From a virus, in IMG/VR virus record IMGVR_UViG_3300047276_000032, positions 1 through 20,402 of that record: 20,402 nt of DNA; one strand, 5' to 3'. The translations under genes and the position numbers were made by a program. Under the pieces are notes generated by a model, which was not told the DNA's origin, did no database searches, and saw nothing but the letters and a program-made list of their open reading frames with translations. Of the stretch, positions 1 through 6,361 are shown in pieces (positions within the stretch are counted from its first letter, which is position 1; each line of letters starts with the position of its first letter).

Positions 1-71
1 GCCTGACCGAGCAGCGCATCCACGACATTCTGGCCGGACGCAAGCGTCCGCATGACGTCGAGATCGTCTAG
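1..71 (+). CDS. 3' end of an unidentified gene (partial)
   Basis: An open frame enters from the left edge (first full codon at position 3) and ends at TAG 69-71. It encodes the 22 visible residues starting LTEQRIHDIL and ending HDVEIV. The fragment is short, charged and compatible with a helical C-terminus. I do not recognise the family. It lies on the same strand as the next two small genes, 77 bases upstream of the first, so it may be the last large gene of a plus-strand (early or accessory) operon. A 16-base palindrome, CGGACG/CGTCCG around CAAG, sits inside it at 35-50. The coding call rests only on the open frame, so confidence is moderate. Confidence 0.45.
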   Translation, partial: LTEQRIHDILAGRKRPHDVEIV

Positions 72-86
72 GGTTTGTCCCCATGA

Positions 87-114
87 TTGCGAATGTGTGA
101 TTGTGTGGTAAAGT
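87..114 (+). promoter_or_regulatory. Weak candidate promoter for the small plus-strand genes
   Basis: TTGCGA at 87-92 (4 of 6 matches to the sigma-70 -35 box) is followed after 16 bases by TAAAGT at 109-114 (4 of 6 matches to -10). A TGG immediately before it resembles an extended -10. It lies in the 77-base gap between the partial gene and the start at 149. This is consensus matching by eye only; a host sigma factor may prefer other sequences. Confidence 0.25.
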
Positions 115-148
115 GTGGTCATCGCAACCAACCAGCAAGGAGCTGACC

Positions 149-340
149 GTGAACCTCAAGCGCTACCACGTCATCCTGGGCCTGATCGGCCTGGTGATCG
201 CAATGGGCATCGTCGGGCAATCTGACATGGAGGAAGAACAGCGCCAAACCGATCAGTACTGCGACATGGTAAAGCTGTGGAAAGAGACACGCGGCCAGGC
301 TGGCTGGCCTGCTTACGATGGCGAAAGGATGTGCCGGTGA
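149..340 (+). CDS. Small single-TM phage protein, 63 aa
   Basis: I chose the GTG start at 149 because AAGGAG lies at 137-142, 6 bases upstream; an upstream in-frame TTG at 101 has no comparable ribosome site. Residues 6-24 form one hydrophobic segment after a basic N-terminus (NLKRYH), which predicts an inner-membrane anchor with the N-terminus inside. The remainder (about 27-63) is hydrophilic, acidic at first, and contains Cys38, Cys62 and a WPAYDGE motif. The stop codon overlaps the next gene's start (GTGA, 337-340), so the two are probably translationally coupled. I recall similar short membrane proteins in other phage genomes but know no function. It is convergent with the late operon. 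Confidence 0.7.
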   Translation: MNLKRYHVILGLIGLVIAMGIVGQSDMEEEQRQTDQYCDMVKLWKETRGQAGWPAYDGERMCR

Positions 341-528
341 CATTCAATCAGGACAGCAATCTCGCAGGATTGCACGTGGTTCCTGTCAATGACTTACGCG
401 AGCACGAACTCAACGGCTCGTGTTGGTGCAGGCCAACGCTGGATGACGAAGGCGCAGAGCCAATCTGGATTCACAACAGCTTGGACGGCCGAGAAGCCTT
501 CGAGACTGGCGAACGTCTGCCTTCATGA
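337..528 (+). CDS. Small conserved-type phage protein with CxC motif, 63 aa
   Basis: The GTG start at 337 overlaps the previous stop (GTGA) and has AAAGGA at 324-329 with a 7-base spacer. The product is soluble, with PVNDLREHE near residues 16-24, a Cys-Trp-Cys at 29-31 and IWIHNSLDGRE around 43-53. I have seen this motif layout in small proteins of other proteobacterial phages, without a known function; that recollection is not checked. The CxC could bind metal, but only two cysteines and scattered histidines (13, 23, 46) are available. The stop (526-528) abuts the hairpin that ends the convergent late operon. It probably forms a two-gene unit with the upstream membrane protein. Confidence 0.7.
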   Translation: MTFNQDSNLAGLHVVPVNDLREHELNGSCWCRPTLDDEGAEPIWIHNSLDGREAFETGERLPS

Positions 529-551
529 AAAAGCCCGGCACCAGGCCGGGC
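528..551 (-). terminator. Rho-independent terminator of the late operon
   Basis: Positions 533-539 (GCCCGGC) pair perfectly with 545-551 (GCCGGGC) around a 5-base loop. Read on the minus strand, the 7-bp all-GC stem is followed by five Ts (complement of AAAAA at 528-532). It lies 24 bases downstream of the holin stop. On the plus strand there is no T run after the hairpin, so it should act mainly on late transcripts. The T tract touches the stop codon of the convergent plus-strand gene (526-528). Confidence 0.85.
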
Positions 552-575
552 AAAGCCGCTGGGAGGAGACAACTG

Positions 576-965
576 CTATCGCTTCATCGCGCCGGCGATG
601 CTTGGTGCGATCTTTTCGACGCTGCGGCCAATCACGTAGCCCCCCAGGCCGAACTCGACGATGCTCCACAGCTTCAGGTACTCAGCCTCGGACAGGTTGG
701 GTGCAGCCCAGCCGAACCAGCGCGCCACGATCAGGCCGCAGAAGGTGAGCATCACAATCGGTCGCCAGATAGCCGCCAGCCAGTGCTGGCTCTGCGCCTC
801 GGTCTTGATGATGTCGGCAGCGGCAGCGTTCAGTTGGTGAGCATTGCGCCACAGCTCGGCCTGCATCTCAGCCTCCATCTTGGCCGCCTCGGCGGGGTCT
901 GGAAACTTTGATCGGATGATGTCGCCCAGCAAAGGCACCAAGGCAGGGATCAGCACTTGAATCAT
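576..965 (-). CDS. Putative phage holin, three-TM type (GTA_holin_3TM-like), 129 aa
   Basis: A holin forms inner-membrane lesions that release or activate the endolysin. Hydrophobic segments lie at about residues 3-16, 66-84 and 98-116, with an amphipathic, Glu/Ala-rich helix at about 24-60 between the first two. This layout, and phrases such as IWRPI and FGLGGYVIGRS, fit the 'Holin of 3TMs' family found in phages and gene-transfer agents. I chose ATG at 965 because GGAG lies 8 bases upstream; a GTG at 971 overlapping the endolysin stop (GTGA) would add two residues but leaves only 2 bases after GGAG. It is the last late gene, directly after the endolysin and before the terminator. The holin function is inferred from family resemblance and position. 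Confidence 0.8.
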   Translation of the reverse strand: MIQVLIPALVPLLGDIIRSKFPDPAEAAKMEAEMQAELWRNAHQLNAAAADIIKTEAQSQHWLAAIWRPIVMLTFCGLIVARWFGWAAPNLSEAEYLKLWSIVEFGLGGYVIGRSVEKIAPSIAGAMKR

Positions 966-967
966 GG

Positions 968-1468
968 TCACATCTCCATGAGATCGGCAATGCGCCGCGC
1001 CCAGCCACGCCCGAAGGTGGGCCAGTTCGACAACCCTGCCATGAACCGCAGACGCTGAGCCAGCATGCGCCTCAGTACCTGCTCAGGGTTGGCGCTGCGT
1101 ACAGCACCCAAGGTGATCGGGCCGATGACTCCATCGTCGCGCACGCCCACAGCACGCTGCAGCCAGCGGGCCGCCTGACGCACACCGGAATTCACAGCCG
1201 CGTCGAACACGGCATAGCGCACTTCAGCGGGCAGCTCGTCGGCGCGAACTGGGTTCCAGAAGTCGCGCCGGTAGATCGCTTTTGCGCGATCTACGGTCAA
1301 GTTGCGAATGTCCTCGTTCGGGTAGGTGTTGGCCGCGATGCCGAACTTGGTGCCACGCAACTCGTCAACGCCAACCCGACCCCCTGTCCAGTTGCCGGGG
1401 TCGCGTGGGTCTTCGGTGAATCCACCCTCGTGGCCTAGCAGGGTGTGAAATGCGGTATCAAAGTTCAT
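968..1468 (-). CDS. Endolysin, GH108-type N-acetylmuramidase, 166 aa
   Basis: This enzyme cuts the glycan backbone of peptidoglycan at lysis. The N-terminal part has the family signature LLGHEGGFTEDPRDPGN at residues 10-26; Glu14 is the expected catalytic acid. Motifs typical of the family follow (GTKFGIA, then YRRDFWNP). The C-terminal part (VFDAAVNSG, then VGVRDDGVIGPIT and the basic helical tail) fits the peptidoglycan-binding half of GH108 enzymes. No signal peptide or signal-anchor is present, so export should depend on a holin. The start at 1468 overlaps the preceding stop (ATGA). The same frame is open upstream to 1540 through the end of the preceding gene, which matters for the possible frameshift at 1480-1486. 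Confidence 0.9.
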   Translation of the reverse strand: MNFDTAFHTLLGHEGGFTEDPRDPGNWTGGRVGVDELRGTKFGIAANTYPNEDIRNLTVDRAKAIYRRDFWNPVRADELPAEVRYAVFDAAVNSGVRQAARWLQRAVGVRDDGVIGPITLGAVRSANPEQVLRRMLAQRLRFMAGLSNWPTFGRGWARRIADLMEM

Positions 1469-1815
1469 ATTAGCCCCACTTTTTTTGCGATAAACATAGC
1501 GGCAGCGGCAGCCAGCGCCCACAGCGCCGCCTGCACCCACGCCGTAGTTCGGGCTTGCGTTTGCTCGGCAAGTTCCAGGTGACGCAAGCGCTCGTCGAGC
1601 TTTTCCAGTGATTGCGCGAGACGCTCTATAGCTGTGGACGCCGCAGCCTGCCGCTCTTCTACCAGCGCCAGTCGTGTCACGGCTTCGCTCATACGTTCGA
1701 TGGCCGTTCGCATGGCATGCTGATCCTCACGGATGCGCTGGATGTGATGCGTCAGCCGCTCGATGCGAACGACATCGTTGGCCTCATTTGCGATGGAGTG
1801 CAAATCGTCATTCAT
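1465..1815 (-). CDS. Coiled-coil plus C-terminal TM protein of the lysis cassette (XhlA-like), 116 aa
   Basis: Residues about 15-85 are highly charged with heptad-like spacing (IERLTHHIQRIRED, ALVEERQ, IERLAQSLEKLDERLRHLELAE), predicting a long coiled coil. One hydrophobic segment at about 92-110 precedes a short KKVGLI tail. The layout (soluble coil, then one TM at the extreme C-terminus) resembles the XhlA/haemolysin-type holin partners encoded next to endolysins; sequence identity to that family is not established here. Its stop overlaps the endolysin ATG. The last codons contain GCA AAA AAA, a slippery heptamer that could send some ribosomes into the endolysin frame. The upstream ribosome site is only fair (GGGGA about 9 bases before ATG). 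Confidence 0.75.
   Translation of the reverse strand: MNDDLHSIANEANDVVRIERLTHHIQRIREDQHAMRTAIERMSEAVTRLALVEERQAAASTAIERLAQSLEKLDERLRHLELAEQTQARTTAWVQAALWALAAAAAMFIAKKVGLI
1480..1486 (-). promoter_or_regulatory. Candidate -1 frameshift slippery site (A_AAA_AAA)
   Basis: On the minus strand the sequence reads GC A AAA AAA GTG GGG, with the seven As phased as X_XXY_YYZ in the frame of the coiled-coil/TM gene. A -1 shift continues through Ser-Gly-Ala-Asn straight into the endolysin start Met with no stop. The fusion would have 112 + 4 + 166 = 282 residues. Downstream pairing is weak: GTGG at 1476-1479 could pair with CCAC in GGCCACGAG about 40 bases later, with an imperfect extension. It is unproven and could be a chance A run. 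Confidence 0.3.
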
Positions 1816-1827
1816 CTTTCACATCCC

Positions 1828-2121
1828 CTACCGCACTGACGCAGCGATAGCTATCAAAACAACACAAAGCGCCGGAGCAACAAAATCCAGTATGCTGTCG
1901 GTGTTCCACAGCTTTGGTTGTAGTGCCCCAAACTCCGGCCACTTAACATTCGCTCGAACCCCGCCATTGGCTTTTATGTAGCGCTCCTCCGCCTGCGCGT
2001 GCTCGCGCCCTACGAAAAACCCGATTGCCAACGCAGCACCAATCCACCAGTAGCCAAACAGCCCGAACGGTAGCTGCATCAACAGCGCGTAAATACTATG
2101 CTCGAAATGCGTTTTATTCAT
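1828..2121 (-). CDS. Two-helix membrane protein at head of lysis cassette, 97 aa
   Basis: Two hydrophobic segments are seen: about residues 11-38 (rich in Leu, Phe, Gly, Trp, with YWWIG at 24-28) and about 77-95. A hydrophilic loop between them contains GREHAQAEERYIK and KWPEF. The short tail after the second helix is SVR. The GREHAQAE phrase occurs, as I recall, in small phage membrane proteins near lysis genes, but I cannot assign a function. It could be a second holin or antiholin; it does not look like an Rz spanin, since it lacks an N-terminal anchor followed by a long coil. The ATG at 2121 has TAGGA 7 bases upstream and overlaps the end of a 28-codon ORF by 8 bases. The stop lies 12 bases before the next start. 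Confidence 0.7.
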   Translation of the reverse strand: MNKTHFEHSIYALLMQLPFGLFGYWWIGAALAIGFFVGREHAQAEERYIKANGGVRANVKWPEFGALQPKLWNTDSILDFVAPALCVVLIAIAASVR

Positions 2122-2200
2122 GACGGCATCCTAACTTATGCATATGCTGCTCCTTTGGGTAGCGGCTATGTTTGCCGGGGAAGTCGGAGGGCCAGTTCAT
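2114..2200 (-). CDS. Possible 28-aa small ORF coupled to tailspike stop
   Basis: ATG at 2200-2198 overlaps the tailspike TGA (TGATG). The frame runs 28 codons to TAA at 2116-2114, ending 8 bases inside the next gene. The peptide begins MNWPSDFPGKH, is hydrophilic and basic, and ends KLGCRHE. A GAGG sits 4 bases before the ATG, and coupling to the tailspike stop is possible. It fills nearly all of the 78-base gap between the tailspike and membrane-protein genes. No homologue is known to me. The overlap geometry matches its neighbours, but chance ORFs of this size are common. Confidence 0.35.
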   Translation of the reverse strand: MNWPSDFPGKHSRYPKEQHMHKLGCRHE

Positions 2201-4203
2201 CACGCCTCTACGTAAGACCGCATATTGATAAACGTCGTCAAATTCGTATTGGATGGGGTCCAGAACAACCGGAACAAAATCAACTCCTCGCTATTACGCC
2301 GAATCGCTGACAAGTTATACGACACGGATAGAGACTCTGAATAAATACCCAATGCGGGAAATTCAACCAACTGCCTCCAAGTGTTTGAATTGCCGGCGTT
2401 ATAAGCGCGCATTCGGATGAGGCCGCGAGTGGAGTTAGCAACAGGCGGGATAGTGATTGCCGCGAGTTTTGTGCTCGGCACGTTCCCCTGCCCGTGCAAC
2501 GCAAGTTCACCGCCCGCGCCAGCGGTAAGCGCCAGCGTTATTTCCAAATCCAAAACTGCTCGCGTGTTAAACAGGTAGTACGCTGGCAGTCGAAATGGAA
2601 CCCATGTAGGATTGTCACCGGACAAAAGCGTCTGCTCTGTGGTCCCCGACACTTCAACCATATTGTCAGATATGAGATGTACTGTACGGGCGGCACCGCG
2701 CTGTATGTGCAAATGCACACTTCCCTGATCCAACGTGACGGCGCGAGCAGACTGTGACAGCGTTGGGTAAATGTCGGGATACCCAGTAAAGTTATCCGGC
2801 GTCCAAACGCTTAGCAAGGACACGTTTACTATTTCGTCGAAGCCTGTGCTTGCCGTGTTGACCGAAGAAAAGTTGTTTGCCTGTGTCCTGATTCGAGAGT
2901 TTCGGGAAACGGAAATACAGTTAGAAAAATCCCCGATAAACGTAGAACCTTGAATGTAAGTTGTTGAGGTTCGCCCGACGGACACGCCAGTTCCACAGTT
3001 TTCAAAAGTAACACCGCCCCCGGAAAGGTTGCCGACGTTCCCCGAAGCACCGTACCCTGTACTTATTCCATGCGTGGATGCGTTTTTAATAACCCCGTAA
3101 ATTGTTCTTGAATAATTCTGGCGAAACCACAAGCCAGTCGGGCAATTATCGGTGTGGATGTTTTCGCACAGAACTTTGCCAGACGCCCAAACAACAATGC
3201 CGCCGCTGTTAGTCCCGGAATTGAAGTTGATAATCTTGAGGTTTCTAAAGTGAAAGTTTAAGACGGCATTGGCGTTCTCCGCCCTGAACGCATACGCCTC
3301 TGTGGAAGACGTACCATCCCACACCGCAGTCGGGACGTCATTCAAGCTCGTGGCCTCGCCCCAAATCTCTACCGGGTGGGCAAATGCAGGCCAGTCTCGG
3401 ACGCGGACACCATTCCAAGTAATCGTCCCCTGAACCTGGATACGCCAGATTCCAGCGGTGGCCTTAACTCCCAAATCGCGGAAACGTGCCACTGCGGTGC
3501 TCATCGGCAACGCCGCGCCAGAGGAAAACCCGTCATTGGCCGAGTTTCCAGACGAGTTCACGTACAGAACGTTGCGTTGTGTGCCTTTTGGCGTGATGTA
3601 CCAAGTGTCGCTTCCGCGAATAATGCGGCCCGAGCCTTCGTGAGAAACGCTCCAGAAGTTAGTTAGATTTCCGCTGGTCAGGTAGTTACCTTCAGGCCAG
3701 TAAAGTATTGCACCGCTACTAACACATGCTGTGATCGCAGCCTGAATTGCAGCCGTGTCATCAGTGACACCGTCCCCCACCGCCCCAAAGTCCTTGACGC
3801 TCACAAACTCCCGCAGCTTGCCCTGCACAGTGCGGGCGACGGCGCCGGTGCCTGCTGGGTCATAAATGACTTTGCTTGCGTTGACGCTAGTAACAACATC
3901 GCTATAACGCTCTGTCGCAGCCGGTGCGCTGTACACAACGCTGCCGTTCTTGTTCATCACTCGGATGCTGTAATCGCTGTTGACGTACAAGCGTGCTGGC
4001 GTGCCATTGCGGGTAGGGTAGCCACCAAGTGTGCGGATAGGCTGAGGCGCAAGAATGGTCAGCGCTGCGTCAAAATAGACGTTGATCGGATTGACCTGCG
4101 GGTCAAGGTTAGCCGCGCCGATCCAGACAAAACCATCCTCAAGAGGCTGGCCATCAATGTCCGTGAAGATTGGATAGGTGGGTTGAATGCTGAGTGCGGA
4201 CAT
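2200..4203 (-). CDS. Tailspike with P22-type head-binding domain and beta-helix, 667 aa
   Basis: This receptor-binding protein should form trimers at the tail and bind, and perhaps cleave, surface polysaccharide. Residues about 8-95 match the P22 tailspike head-binding domain: YPIFTDIDGQPL, VNPINVYFD, IRTLGGYPTRNG, and YSIRVMNKNGSVVYSAP. Residues 136-157 carry the pectate-lyase-3-type entry motif VKDFGAVGDGVTDD. A YVNSSGNSANDG element at about 213-224 and many short Asn/Gly-rich beta strands follow, as in a right-handed beta-helix. The length is almost that of P22 tailspike (666 aa as I recall). I see no clear catalytic signature, so enzyme activity and substrate are unknown. The start overlaps the preceding small ORF (TAATG), with AGGAG 8 bases upstream. 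The body of the gene is less G+C-rich than the packaging genes, which suggests an exchanged host-range module. Confidence 0.9.
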   Translation of the reverse strand: MSALSIQPTYPIFTDIDGQPLEDGFVWIGAANLDPQVNPINVYFDAALTILAPQPIRTLGGYPTRNGTPARLYVNSDYSIRVMNKNGSVVYSAPAATERYSDVVTSVNASKVIYDPAGTGAVARTVQGKLREFVSVKDFGAVGDGVTDDTAAIQAAITACVSSGAILYWPEGNYLTSGNLTNFWSVSHEGSGRIIRGSDTWYITPKGTQRNVLYVNSSGNSANDGFSSGAALPMSTAVARFRDLGVKATAGIWRIQVQGTITWNGVRVRDWPAFAHPVEIWGEATSLNDVPTAVWDGTSSTEAYAFRAENANAVLNFHFRNLKIINFNSGTNSGGIVVWASGKVLCENIHTDNCPTGLWFRQNYSRTIYGVIKNASTHGISTGYGASGNVGNLSGGGVTFENCGTGVSVGRTSTTYIQGSTFIGDFSNCISVSRNSRIRTQANNFSSVNTASTGFDEIVNVSLLSVWTPDNFTGYPDIYPTLSQSARAVTLDQGSVHLHIQRGAARTVHLISDNMVEVSGTTEQTLLSGDNPTWVPFRLPAYYLFNTRAVLDLEITLALTAGAGGELALHGQGNVPSTKLAAITIPPVANSTRGLIRMRAYNAGNSNTWRQLVEFPALGIYSESLSVSYNLSAIRRNSEELILFRLFWTPSNTNLTTFINMRSYVEA

Positions 4204-4313
4204 TACTGGTTCTCCTGTTCAAATTGGCGTCCTGTCTGGACAGCGGATTGCAGCCACTGCACTCGCGCGTCCAGAGATTGTGGCAGTCTTGCTGCGTTGG
4301 CGAAAGAGGTCAT
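4203..4313 (-). CDS. 36-aa small ORF between ejection protein and tailspike
   Basis: ATG at 4313-4311 overlaps the stop of the upstream 680-aa gene (ATGA). The frame ends in TAA at 4205-4203, which overlaps the tailspike ATG (TAATG). GAGG lies 7 bases before the ATG. The peptide begins MTSFANAARLPQSLDAR and continues with a Gln-rich amphipathic stretch (VQWLQSAVQTGRQFEQENQ), likely one or two helices. It fills the 106-base space exactly, with overlaps at both ends, which favours a real gene. It may also keep ribosomes loaded for tailspike translation. No family is recognised. It is too short for ordinary gene callers. Confidence 0.6.
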   Translation of the reverse strand: MTSFANAARLPQSLDARVQWLQSAVQTGRQFEQENQ

Positions 4314-6352
4314 TCCAGTGCCTCCTGTGCTTCTCGACCAGCCGTTTCAATGGCTTCTGCCTGCGTCTGAATGGTCGCCAGCAGTCGCTTGGCAAGTGCT
4401 GCTTCCTCAACCGAACCGGCTGCAGTCTTGGACATTTGCAGCAGCATGTTGCGTACTGGAGCCGATTCGTAAATACGGGCAAGACCACCAACAGTTGCAG
4501 CGGCTGCCGTTGCTCCAGTCGGGCCGCCAAACGTACCTGTCAGCACATCTGCGGCCAGGAATGGCACGGCTTGAATGCCGGTTGCAGGGGCTGCAGCAGC
4601 CTCGCTCGCGCGCTTGGTGATGTTCAATATGCGCGTCAGACCTTCCACGCGCTTCAGATCTTCTCCACTGAAGAACACACCGATGGAGTCGCCCATCTTC
4701 TTCACGTTGTTGGCGAACTGGTCTGGAGAAACAACAGCACCTTCTGCAACGTCCTTGGTGGCGTCTTGCCCTGCCTTTGCCAGGATTGCAGCCCGAGCAG
4801 TTGCGCGGCCTTCCGGCGTAAGTTTGGAGTAAAGCGCACGCACCTCGCTGGGCTTGCCTTTGAAGAGCAGGTTCTGAATGACTTCAGGCTTCACATCACC
4901 CTTGAGCAGCACGGTCTTGAGCGATGCGTTCTGCATGTCCTTGGCTGTCTCTGCCAAGCGCTTGTTGGACACCATCCACTTGTCGAAGTCTCTACGCTCG
5001 CCGGTGGCCTTGATGAAGTCGCCCATATCCTTGCGGACTGGGTCGTAGACGGCACGCAGCGCCTTCTCGCCTGCCTCGCGTGCGGCCAGACTCATTGGCC
5101 GCGCCGGATCGTCCATAAAAATCTTGGCCAGTTCGTCTTGTCTGTAGGCTTCAAGCTGGAACAGGTCACGGTTCTGCAGGTCTGTCTTGATCTGGCGCAG
5201 GCGTTCAATGGCCTCATCTGCGCCTGGCGTGCTGCGACGAGCCAGATCATCGATCTGGTCATCAATGGCCTGCAAAGCACTAGGCACCGGCACAGCGCCC
5301 TTGTTGGACAGGCGATCGATGACTTCCTTTTTGGCTGTTGCGTATTTGCGAATGTCAGCAGACCGCTTGGTTGCCAAGTCGGCCATCACGTCGTCGCTGA
5401 GCTTTGCAACGTCGTCGGCACCATAGTCGCGCAGCAGATTGCGCACAGCAGCAATGCGTTCTGTTTGCTGAGCTTGACGCATGCCGCTGGTGCCAACAAA
5501 TGGCACACGCTCTCCAGCAGCCTGCAGTGTTTTTTCAGGGAATGTGCGCGGTGGGCGCACATCGCTTGTCAGCAAACGAACGCCCTCACGTTCTGCCTGG
5601 GCAATCTCTGGAGGCAATGGCCTGCGTGCTGGCGGTGCAGCGGGCCTTGGCGCGGCCAAACGAGCACCGGCAATGCCACCGGCTAAGCTGGCCGCCAACT
5701 CGCCGCCAGCGCCCGATTCCATCTCACGGGCAATAGCACCGCCTGCACCAGCACCAGCGCCGCCAGCCACTTGAGCGACGGGTTGCGCTGCCAACATGCG
5801 GCCGACTTCACGCGCAACTGGTGCGCCTGCTCCTGCCGCTGTTTGCACAGCCTGTCCTGCAGCAGCCATGCCGCCTGCGCCTGCCGCACCGGCTGCAGTT
5901 GCCTGAACGATGCGCTCGGCCTCTGTCTTTGGCTGGGCAACCCCAATGCGCGTCAGCAGGTCTTCCATGGCTTGCGTTGGCAGCGTGTACTTAGTCCCAA
6001 GCAGGCTATTGATTGAGCCAACAATCGGGTCTCCAACAACGCCAGCCAAGGTTGCAGCACCAGCGCCTGCAATCGCGCCAGGGATCGCACCAACGCCGCC
6101 AATGGGCGCACCAATGGCCGCGCCCAAGGCAGCACCAGCAGCAGGCAGCGCCAGGCCGCGTGTGGCCGCACCAGCTAGGCCGGTGACGGTTGTTGTTGGT
6201 TCTGGAGTTGGCGCTGCAGGCTGTGCGGGTGCTTGCTGGCGCTGGGCATAGGCTGCTTGCGCTGCCTGCACCAGTTGCGCATCGGTCGCGCCCTCCGGGC
6301 CTTCCAGTTCGATGATGCTGCCGTCAGGTGCTTGGACTTTGTAGATTGCCAT
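4310..6352 (-). CDS. Large ejection (DNA-transfer) protein, gp16-position, 680 aa
   Basis: The third of three consecutive ejection-type proteins, at the place of P22 gene 16. These proteins are packaged in the head and leave with the DNA to form a conduit across the cell envelope. Residues 1-40 form a small leading domain (IYKVQAPDGSIIELEGPEGATDAQLVQA), followed by a Pro/Ala linker. Long Ala/Gly-rich hydrophobic stretches at about 58-118 and 145-235 could enter membranes. From about 245 to 600 the protein is charged and helical, and a second hydrophobic Ala/Gly patch lies near 590-640. I see no convincing lytic transglycosylase motif. The start at 6352 has AAGGT 6 bases upstream. The assignment rests on position, size and composition more than on identity. 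Confidence 0.7.
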   Translation of the reverse strand: MAIYKVQAPDGSIIELEGPEGATDAQLVQAAQAAYAQRQQAPAQPAAPTPEPTTTVTGLAGAATRGLALPAAGAALGAAIGAPIGGVGAIPGAIAGAGAATLAGVVGDPIVGSINSLLGTKYTLPTQAMEDLLTRIGVAQPKTEAERIVQATAAGAAGAGGMAAAGQAVQTAAGAGAPVAREVGRMLAAQPVAQVAGGAGAGAGGAIAREMESGAGGELAASLAGGIAGARLAAPRPAAPPARRPLPPEIAQAEREGVRLLTSDVRPPRTFPEKTLQAAGERVPFVGTSGMRQAQQTERIAAVRNLLRDYGADDVAKLSDDVMADLATKRSADIRKYATAKKEVIDRLSNKGAVPVPSALQAIDDQIDDLARRSTPGADEAIERLRQIKTDLQNRDLFQLEAYRQDELAKIFMDDPARPMSLAAREAGEKALRAVYDPVRKDMGDFIKATGERRDFDKWMVSNKRLAETAKDMQNASLKTVLLKGDVKPEVIQNLLFKGKPSEVRALYSKLTPEGRATARAAILAKAGQDATKDVAEGAVVSPDQFANNVKKMGDSIGVFFSGEDLKRVEGLTRILNITKRASEAAAAPATGIQAVPFLAADVLTGTFGGPTGATAAAATVGGLARIYESAPVRNMLLQMSKTAAGSVEEAALAKRLLATIQTQAEAIETAGREAQEALE

Positions 6353-6361
6353 GCTGTGACC

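Noticed and set aside
35-50. 16-base palindrome CGGACG-CAAG-CGTCCG
   Set aside because: It lies inside the coding end of the first gene, has no T run and only a short stem; a terminator or operator is not supported.
101-148. Upstream TTG start (101) for the first small plus-strand gene
   Set aside because: It has no ribosome site, while GTG at 149 has AAGGAG at good spacing and begins with a typical membrane-anchor N-terminus.
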